A stretch of 64,000 bases of DNA from Scatomorpha merdavium (GTDB taxonomy: Bacteria; Bacillota; Clostridia; Oscillospirales; Oscillospiraceae). Shown here one piece after another: positions 58,338 to 64,000 of the stretch; position 1 is the stretch's first letter; every line of letters begins with the position of its first letter. The notes under the pieces were generated by a model. That model was given only the letters and a program-made list of their open reading frames with translations, made no database searches and had not been told where the DNA came from. The stretch covers positions 1 to 64,000 of the forward strand of contig DVIJ01000004.1 in assembly GCA_018711415.1 (NCBI GenBank). Direction: 5' to 3'. Position numbers and translations under genes: made by a program.

Positions 58338-60473
58338 ATGAAAAAACTTGTAAGTACAGGCAGGCTCTTCGCCTTCGGGCTGCTCGTCGTGGCGCTGCTG
58401 GCGCTGTGCGTCGGCACCCTCTATAAGCTCCAGATAATTGAGGGCGCCGCCTATTACGAGGAGAGCCAGAACAAACAGGGCTCGGAACAGACCGTCACCG
58501 CCGCCCGCGGGAATATACTGGACCGCTACGGCAGAGTGCTCGTCTCCAACCGGGAGTGCTACAACCTCAAGATAAGCGACAAGAGGCTCTTTTCGGACGA
58601 GGTGGAGGACCCGAACGCCGTCATACTCCAGATGATAAACATGGTCGAGGCCGCCGGGGACAAATATACAGACGACCTGCCCATCACCAAGGAGCCGCCC
58701 TTTGAATACACCAACATGACGGATATCCAGCGTATGCTCCTGAACGCCTACCTGAAGGACAAAGGCCTGGACGAGGACACCACCGCCGTGGAGCTCATGA
58801 GCTACTTCCGCACGCGCTACGATATCGCCGGGAGCTACAACGCAGAGGAGATGCGCAAGATAGCCAGCGTGCGCTACGCCGTGAACGTCCGCTACGCCAT
58901 CAACACCAACCCCTATGTCTTTGTAGAGGACGCCTCCATAGACCTCATCTCGGACCTCATGGGCGTGGTCGGCAACGTGGTGGAAGTGGAGACCTCCTAC
59001 ATCCGCGAATACAACACGCAGTACGCCGCGCACATCCTGGGCTACGTCCAGGCCATGTCCGACGCAGATATGGAAAAATACCGCCCCGGCAAGGAAAACA
59101 GTACCTACGACTACGACACCAAGGTCGGCAAGGACGGCGTTGAGCTCGCCTTTGAGAACTGGCTGCACGGCACGAACGGCAAGGCCACAGTCGAGCGGAC
59201 CGCCTCCGGCACCGTGACCAGCACGATATATACCGAGGACCCCGTCCCCGGCAACCACGTCTACCTGACGATAGACATACAGCTGCAGGAGGCCGTGGAG
59301 AGGATCCTCGAAACGGGCATACAGACCCTCCAGCTCAAGCGAGACGAGGACAACCTCAAGGCCGTGTCCGAGGGCCGGACGGACGACGTCCGCGAGGACA
59401 TACAGGGCGGGGCCATAGTCGTCGTGGACATCAAGACCGGAGAGCCCCTGGCCATCGCCAGCTACCCGACCTATAACCTCTCCACCCTGCTGGAGGATTA
59501 CGACGAGATCTCCTCCACCGAATATGACCCGCTCTTCAACCGGGCGCTCCTGGGCGCCTATGCGCCGGGCTCCACCTTCAAGCCCTGCACGGCCATTGCC
59601 GGCCTCTCGGAGAACATCATCAACACCGAAACGCAGATCCTCTGCGACGGCGTGTTCACCAAATACTCCGACCAGGGCTACGCCCCCGAGTGCTGGATCT
59701 ATACGCAGGACCACCTCACTCACGGCAACGACAACGTCACCGAGGCGCTGAAGGACTCCTGCAACATTTTCTTCTACACCATGGCGGATAATCTCGGCAT
59801 ACGCAAGCTCATGGAATACGCCGAGGACTTCGGCCTGGGCGAGTCCACCGGTATCGAGCTCGTCGAGACCACCGGCAACATGGCAAACCCCGATAACCAC
59901 CTCACCTACGACGTGGACGAGTGGGTGGACGGCGACACTGTCCAGACCGGTATCGGCCAGTCGGACAGCCTGTTCACGCCGCTGCAGCTGGCAGAGTACT
60001 GCGCCGCCATCGCCAACGGCGGCACGCGCCACTCCGCCGCCCTGCTCAAGAGCGTCCGCAGCTTCGACTATTCCCGCCAGCTCTACCAGAAGGATACCGA
60101 GGCCCTCTCCACCGTGGAGACCGCAGACTACAACTGGGCCGCCGTCCAGCGCGGTATGTACCTCATGGCCAACGACATCTCGAGCTCCAGCCTCACGGTC
60201 TACTACGCCCTCGGGAACTACAGCTATAACGGCGTGAGCCTGCCCGTCGCCGCCAAGACCGGTACCTCCCAGCTCGGCGAGGACAAGACCAACAACGCCA
60301 TCTTCATGTGCTACGCCCCCTTCGACGACCCGCAGATAGCCATCTCCATCGTGGTGGAGCGCGGCCAGTCCGGCGCGAACCTCTCGAGCATGGCCCGCAA
60401 CGTGCTGGACGCATACTTCGGCCTGGGGGACAAATCCAGCACCGCGGACAGCGAATATACCCTGCTCAAGTAA
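58338..60473 (+). CDS. mrdA: Penicillin-binding protein 2 (elongation transpeptidase)
   Basis: Class B PBP cross-linking peptidoglycan during side-wall growth. The 711-aa protein has an N-terminal membrane anchor (about 10-30), a dimerisation domain with ARGNILDRYGRVLVSN, and the transpeptidase domain with SxxK at Ser412 (PGSTFKP), SxN at Ser474 (KDSCN) and KTGTS at 640-644. AAGGAT precedes the ATG. Gene order mreC-mreD-PBP2 supports elongation rather than division. No rodA follows. Confidence 0.94.
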   Translation: MKKLVSTGRLFAFGLLVVALLALCVGTLYKLQIIEGAAYYEESQNKQGSEQTVTAARGNILDRYGRVLVSNRECYNLKISDKRLFSDEVEDPNAVILQMINMVEAAGDKYTDDLPITKEPPFEYTNMTDIQRMLLNAYLKDKGLDEDTTAVELMSYFRTRYDIAGSYNAEEMRKIASVRYAVNVRYAINTNPYVFVEDASIDLISDLMGVVGNVVEVETSYIREYNTQYAAHILGYVQAMSDADMEKYRPGKENSTYDYDTKVGKDGVELAFENWLHGTNGKATVERTASGTVTSTIYTEDPVPGNHVYLTIDIQLQEAVERILETGIQTLQLKRDEDNLKAVSEGRTDDVREDIQGGAIVVVDIKTGEPLAIASYPTYNLSTLLEDYDEISSTEYDPLFNRALLGAYAPGSTFKPCTAIAGLSENIINTETQILCDGVFTKYSDQGYAPECWIYTQDHLTHGNDNVTEALKDSCNIFFYTMADNLGIRKLMEYAEDFGLGESTGIELVETTGNMANPDNHLTYDVDEWVDGDTVQTGIGQSDSLFTPLQLAEYCAAIANGGTRHSAALLKSVRSFDYSRQLYQKDTEALSTVETADYNWAAVQRGMYLMANDISSSSLTVYYALGNYSYNGVSLPVAAKTGTSQLGEDKTNNAIFMCYAPFDDPQIAISIVVERGQSGANLSSMARNVLDAYFGLGDKSSTADSEYTLLK

Positions 60474-60516
60474 AAAGTAAAAAGCACGGAAATATGCGGA
60501 AAAGCTGAGAAATCTG

Positions 60517-60545
60517 TTGCAGTATTCGCAAATGTGGCATATAAT
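60517..60545 (+). promoter_or_regulatory. Predicted promoter of mgsA
   Basis: -35 TTGCAG (60517-60522), 17-base spacer, consensus -10 TATAAT (60540-60545). Confidence 0.75.
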
Positions 60546-60574
60546 TAACTTCTAAGGCAATTAGGAATGTACAG

Positions 60575-60605
60575 CCTCCGGCTGGGGAGCCGGAGGGTCC
60601 GGAGG
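60575..60605 (+). promoter_or_regulatory. mgsA leader hairpin with two competing CCGGAGG partners
   Basis: CCTCCGGCT (60575-60583) pairs with AGCCGGAGG (60588-60596), loop GGGG. A second CCGGAGG at 60599-60605 is the likely ribosome-binding site and could pair with the same CCTCCGG. A translational switch is possible but unproven. Confidence 0.45.
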
Positions 60606-60616
60606 GAGAAAGGAAT

Positions 60617-61018
60617 ATGAATATCGCGCTGCTTGCCGACGATGGAAAAAAGGAACTGATGGTCCAGTTCTGCATCGCATATTGCGGCATCCTGGCAGAG
60701 CACAGCATCTGTGCAACGACAACAACCGGTAAACTCGTCAGCGAGGCGACGGGCCTGCCGATAACCCTGTACCTGCACGACAAACAGGGCGCACAGCAGA
60801 TAGGCGCAAGGATAGCTTACAACGAGATAGACCTCGTCATCTGCTTCTGCGACCCGGCCAACCCGGAGGGCTTCGACAGCGTCAACAAGCTCTCCCGCCT
60901 CTGCGACCAGCACCTCATCCCGATGGCCACCAACGCCGCAACGGCGGAGGTGCTCATCCAGGGCCTGCGCCGGGGCGACCTCGATTGGCGAGACATCGTC
61001 AACCCCAAGAAAAAATAA
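60617..61018 (+). CDS. mgsA: Methylglyoxal synthase
   Basis: Converts dihydroxyacetone phosphate to methylglyoxal, relieving phosphosugar build-up. The 133-aa protein has NIALLADDGKKELMVQFC, CATTTTGKLVSEATGL (phosphate site), the catalytic-Asp region IDLVICFCDPANPEG and IPMATNAATAEVLI. Length is standard for the short form. Downstream is a 9-bp hairpin, then hisS. Confidence 0.95.
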   Translation: MNIALLADDGKKELMVQFCIAYCGILAEHSICATTTTGKLVSEATGLPITLYLHDKQGAQQIGARIAYNEIDLVICFCDPANPEGFDSVNKLSRLCDQHLIPMATNAATAEVLIQGLRRGDLDWRDIVNPKKK

Positions 61019-61030
61019 GCACGCGCCAGA

Positions 61031-61057
61031 GGGCGGCGGTAAGTTTTTCCGCCGCCC
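61031..61057 (+). promoter_or_regulatory. Hairpin between mgsA and hisS
   Basis: GGGCGGCGG / CCGCCGCCC with a 9-base T-rich loop; flanking GCGC (61023-61026 and 61060-61063) can extend it. There is no T-run after the stem, so it is more likely a processing or partial-termination hairpin than a full terminator. No T-box element was recognised. Confidence 0.45.
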
Positions 61058-61093
61058 TTGCGCTGTATCCATATGAGTTTGGAGGTCATCAAG

Positions 61094-62449
61094 ATGGAAA
61101 AGGTCACGCCGAGGACGCTGTCCGGCTTCATGGAGCTGCTGCCCGCGGACCAGCTGAAAATGGAGCGCCTGCTCGGCACTCTCAGAAGGGTCTATTCCCT
61201 CTACGGCTTCACGCCGCTCGACACCCCGGCAATAGAATCCGCCGAGGTCCTGCTCGCCAAGGGCGGCGGCGAGACCGAAAAACAGATATACAGGTTCATG
61301 AAGGGCGACTCGGACCTCGCGCTCAGGTTCGACCTGACGGTCCCCCTGGCGAAGTACGTCGCCGCCAACTACGCGAAGCTCCAGTTCCCCTTCCGCCGCT
61401 TCCAGATAGGCAAGGTCTGGCGCGGCGAGCGCGCCCAGCGCGGCCGCTTCCGCGAGTTCTACCAGGCAGATATAGACGTCATAGGCGACGGGAAGCTGGA
61501 CATCATGAACGAAGCGGAGATCCCCTCCATCATCTGCCGGGCCTTCACGGAGCTCGGGCTCCGTGACTTCACCATCCGCATAAACAACCGCAAGGTCCTG
61601 GGCGGCTTTTTCCGGATGCACGGCATGTCCGCCCCCGCGGAGATACTCCGCACCATTGACAAGCTCGAAAAGATCGGCGCAGAAAAGGTCCGCGCCATTC
61701 TGCTGGAGGACTGCGGGCTGGACGAGAGCCAGGCCGCCGCGGTGCTGGACTTCACTGGCTTTACCGGGACCACGGCCGAAAAGCTCGCCTTCCTGGAGGG
61801 CATGTGCGGCCGGGACGAGCTCTTCGACGAGGGCGTGCGCGAGCTGCGCACGGTGGCGGAAGCCCTGCCGGGCCTCGGCGTGCCGCCGGAGCGCTTCGCG
61901 CTGGACTTCACCATCGCCCGCGGGCTGGACTACTACACCGGCACGGTGTACGAGACGACGATAAACTCCCACCCGGAGATAGGCTCCGTCTGCTCCGGCG
62001 GCAGGTACGACGACCTCGCCGAGTACTATACGGACCGCAAGCTGCCCGGCGCGGGCATCTCGATAGGCGTGACCCGCCTGTTCTACGTCCTCTCCGAGCA
62101 GGGGCTGCTGAACCCGGAGCTCGAGGCCGCCCCCGCGGACGCCATCGTCCTTCCCATGACGGAGGACCTCGGCTTCGCCGCAGAGACGGCCACCCTCCTG
62201 CGCGAGTCCGGCATCCGCACCCAGCTCTATACGGAGGAAAAGAAATTCAAGCAGAAGCTCTCCTACGCCTCGAAGCTAGGCATACCCTTCGCCGTGATAA
62301 TAGGCGAGGACGAGGCGAAGAGCGGGCTCGTCTCGCTCAAGGACATGCGCCGGGGCGAGCAGATAAGCTGCGCGCCTGCCGAGGCGGCGGAAAAGATAAA
62401 AGCGGCCCTGGCCGAGAGCGCCGGAGCCAGGCTCATAAAGGAAAAGTAA
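61094..62449 (+). CDS. hisS: Histidyl-tRNA synthetase
   Basis: Class II synthetase charging tRNA-His. The 451-aa protein has motif 1 near YSLYGFTPLDTPAIE, LALRFDLTVPLAKYVA, motif 2 VWRGERAQRGRFREFYQADI, ARGLDYYTGTVYE and motif 3 PGAGISIGVTRLF, then an anticodon domain. Motif 2 and 3 read more like the eukaryote/archaeal type than the common bacterial form (RYRQFHQ). ATG at 61094 has GGAGG 8 bases upstream. It is followed 13 bases later by aspS, the usual hisS-aspS pair. Confidence 0.94.
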   Translation: MEKVTPRTLSGFMELLPADQLKMERLLGTLRRVYSLYGFTPLDTPAIESAEVLLAKGGGETEKQIYRFMKGDSDLALRFDLTVPLAKYVAANYAKLQFPFRRFQIGKVWRGERAQRGRFREFYQADIDVIGDGKLDIMNEAEIPSIICRAFTELGLRDFTIRINNRKVLGGFFRMHGMSAPAEILRTIDKLEKIGAEKVRAILLEDCGLDESQAAAVLDFTGFTGTTAEKLAFLEGMCGRDELFDEGVRELRTVAEALPGLGVPPERFALDFTIARGLDYYTGTVYETTINSHPEIGSVCSGGRYDDLAEYYTDRKLPGAGISIGVTRLFYVLSEQGLLNPELEAAPADAIVLPMTEDLGFAAETATLLRESGIRTQLYTEEKKFKQKLSYASKLGIPFAVIIGEDEAKSGLVSLKDMRRGEQISCAPAEAAEKIKAALAESAGARLIKEK

Positions 62450-62462
62450 GGGGTAAGTGGCA

Positions 62463-64000
62463 ATGATGCAGTCAAGGACACACAACTGCGGCGAGCTGCG
62501 GCTCGCCGACGCCGGCAAGAACGTCAAAATAGTCGGCTGGATGGAAAATATACGCGAGGTCTCCGCCGCGCTGGCCTTCATCGTCGTGCGGGACTTCTAC
62601 GGCACGACCCAGGTCGTCGCGGAGACGGAGGAGATGGTCAAAGCCTTCAAGGCCGTTACGCGCGAGAGCACCGTGAGCGTAGAGGGCGTCGTGCGCGAGC
62701 GCGCCAGCAAGAACCCCAAGCTCCCCACCGGCGACATAGAGGTCGTCCCGGAGAAGCTGGAGGTGCTGGGCCGCTGCCGCTATAACGAGCTGCCCTTCCA
62801 GATAAACCGCTCCCGCGAGGCGGACGAGGCCGCCAGGCTCCGCTACCGCTTCCTGGACCTGCGCAACCCGGAGGTCAAGGCGAACATCGTCCTGCGCTCG
62901 AAGGTCATCTCCGCGCTCAGGCGCGCGATGGAGGCCCAGGGCTTCATGGAGATCACGACGCCCATCCTCACCGTGTCCAGCCCCGAGGGCGCGCGCGACT
63001 ACCTCGTCCCCGCGCGCAACCACCCCGGCAAGTTCTACGCCCTGCCCCAGGCCCCGCAGCAGTTCAAGCAGCTGCTCATGGCCTCCGGCTTCGACCGCTA
63101 CTTCCAGATAGCCCCCTGCTTCCGCGACGAGGACGCCAGGGCGGACCGCTCCCCCGGCGAGTTCTACCAGCTCGATATGGAGATGGCCTTCGCCTCGCAG
63201 GAGGACGTGTTCGAGGTGCTGGAGGCGGTGCTGCCGCCCATCTTTGCGGAGTACGGCAAGTACTCCCGCGCCTCCGCCGCCCCCTTCAAGCGCATACCGT
63301 ATATGGAAGCGCTCGAAAAATACGGCACGGATAAGCCCGACCTGCGCATAGACCTCACGGCGCAGGACGCGACGGAGCTCCTTTCCGGCTGCGGCTTCGG
63401 CCCCTTCGAGGGGAACGTCGTGAAGGCCGTGGCGGTCTCGGGCTACGCCGGCAGCCGCAAGCAGATAGACAAGCTCTGCGCGGACGCCGAGGTCCAGTCC
63501 GGGAACAAGGCCTATTGGTTCCGGGTGGACGAAAAGGGCGAGATCGTCGGCGGGATAGCCAAGTTCGTGCAGCCCACAGCGGAGCAGGTGAAGGCCGGGC
63601 TCGGCATTGCGCCGAACACGCTGGTCCTGCTGGCCTCCGGTACGAAGGGCGCGGCGCAAAAGACCGCAGGCGTCCTCATAAAGCTCGCTGGCGCGGCCTG
63701 CCCGGAGCATATGGACCTTGAAAAATACGAATTCTGCTGGATAGTGGACTTCCCCATGTACGAGATCGGCGAGGAGTCGGGCGAGCTGGAGTTCTGCCAC
63801 AACCCCTTCTCCATGCCGAAGGGCGGCCTTGCCACCCTGCTGGCCGCCGAGCGCGGGGAGATAGACCCCCTCACCATCACCGCGGACCAGTACGACCTCG
63901 TGTGCAACGGCGTGGAGCTCTCCTCCGGCGCGGTGCGGAACCACGAGCCGGACATCATGCTCAAGGCCTTTGAGATGGTCAAGCTCGGCGAGGAGGACGT
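62463..64000 (+). CDS. aspS: Aspartyl-tRNA synthetase (3' end cut by window)
   Basis: Class II synthetase charging tRNA-Asp; 512 codons are visible of about 590. An N-terminal OB-fold anticodon domain (KIVGWMENIREVSAALAFIV) is followed by motif 1, motif 2 with IAPCFRDEDARADRSPGEFY, and the bacterial GAD insertion (from about residue 290). CHNPFSMPK and ELSSGAVRNHEPD come near the end; motif 3 is beyond the window. Two ATGs stand in tandem (62463, 62466); the first has AAGGGG at 9 bases. Whether it is discriminating or not cannot be judged. Confidence 0.96.
   Translation, partial: MMQSRTHNCGELRLADAGKNVKIVGWMENIREVSAALAFIVVRDFYGTTQVVAETEEMVKAFKAVTRESTVSVEGVVRERASKNPKLPTGDIEVVPEKLEVLGRCRYNELPFQINRSREADEAARLRYRFLDLRNPEVKANIVLRSKVISALRRAMEAQGFMEITTPILTVSSPEGARDYLVPARNHPGKFYALPQAPQQFKQLLMASGFDRYFQIAPCFRDEDARADRSPGEFYQLDMEMAFASQEDVFEVLEAVLPPIFAEYGKYSRASAAPFKRIPYMEALEKYGTDKPDLRIDLTAQDATELLSGCGFGPFEGNVVKAVAVSGYAGSRKQIDKLCADAEVQSGNKAYWFRVDEKGEIVGGIAKFVQPTAEQVKAGLGIAPNTLVLLASGTKGAAQKTAGVLIKLAGAACPEHMDLEKYEFCWIVDFPMYEIGEESGELEFCHNPFSMPKGGLATLLAAERGEIDPLTITADQYDLVCNGVELSSGAVRNHEPDIMLKAFEMVKLGEED

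Noticed and set aside
61019..61093. Possible T-box leader before hisS
   Set aside because: Only 75 bases, no T-box core sequence and no terminator with T-run; just one GC-rich hairpin.

Overview
The window is one continuous, gene-dense stretch of a high-GC bacterial chromosome. It holds 49 protein-coding genes (two cut by the window ends), one tRNA, no rRNA, no insertion sequence and no CRISPR array. Gene content and order point to a Clostridia-type Firmicute, probably an Oscillospirales- or Christensenellales-like gut lineage: ylxM-ffh-rpsP-khpA-rimM-trmD, an infC-rpmI-rplT operon with an attenuator leader, DnaD plus a DnaI-like loader, type II pantothenate kinase, pyruvate phosphate dikinase, a V-type ATPase instead of F-type genes, maf-mreCD-PBP2, and sigma-A promoters with 17-bp spacers. 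The species cannot be named from sequence alone. No gene-free stretch exceeds 300 bases; the longest is 10859-11073, filled with palindromes.

Layout. 1-8591 (minus): V-type ATPase operon G/H-C-I-K-F-E-A-B-D. 8769-10858 (plus): ApgM-type phosphoglycerate mutase and ispE. 11074-13378 (minus): ABC exporter ATPase, permease and an SGNH-hydrolase lipoprotein. 13531-16158 (minus): ppdK. 16318-22323 (minus): ylxM-ffh-rpsP-khpA-rimM-trmD/GNAT fusion-DUF6440-coaW-rsmA. 22472-29389 (plus): a very large cyclic beta-glucan synthase-like protein. 29492-33428 (plus): yfmF-yfmH-lgt-small helical protein. 33467-34084 (minus): tandem OB-fold SSB-like protein. 34232-36660 (plus): deoC, SHOCT protein, infC-rpmI-rplT. 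36710-40437 (minus): xre-lepA and a beta-CASP nuclease. 40599-42154 (plus): pta, tspO. 42193-42284 (minus): tRNA-Ser(GGA). 42362-44924: ferritin-like protein (minus), rsmE (plus), udk-tdk (minus). 45045-51140 (plus): deoD and a BMP-type nucleoside ABC importer. 51193-54168 (minus): dnaD-like, dnaI-like, DUF2804. 54300-60473 (plus): U32 peptidase, maf, mreC, mreD, PBP2. 60617-64000 (plus): mgsA, hisS, aspS (cut by the window end).

Together the genes give ion-coupled energy conversion (V-ATPase), gluconeogenic/glycolytic carbon handling (PPDK, ApgM, Pta, MgsA), nucleoside uptake and salvage (BMP importer, DeoD, DeoC, Tdk, Udk), the translation and secretion core, EF-P-associated proteins, and cell-wall elongation. 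The observations most worth a second look are a TrmD-GNAT fusion ORF with a possible internal start, the ABC exporter coupled to an SGNH lipoprotein, a cyclic glucan synthase with a short C-terminus, the palindrome cluster at 10864-11069, the infC leader attenuator, paired DnaA-box-like sites at tspO, and a HisRS with eukaryote/archaeal-like motifs. I did not find a clearly new multi-gene defence or mobile system.
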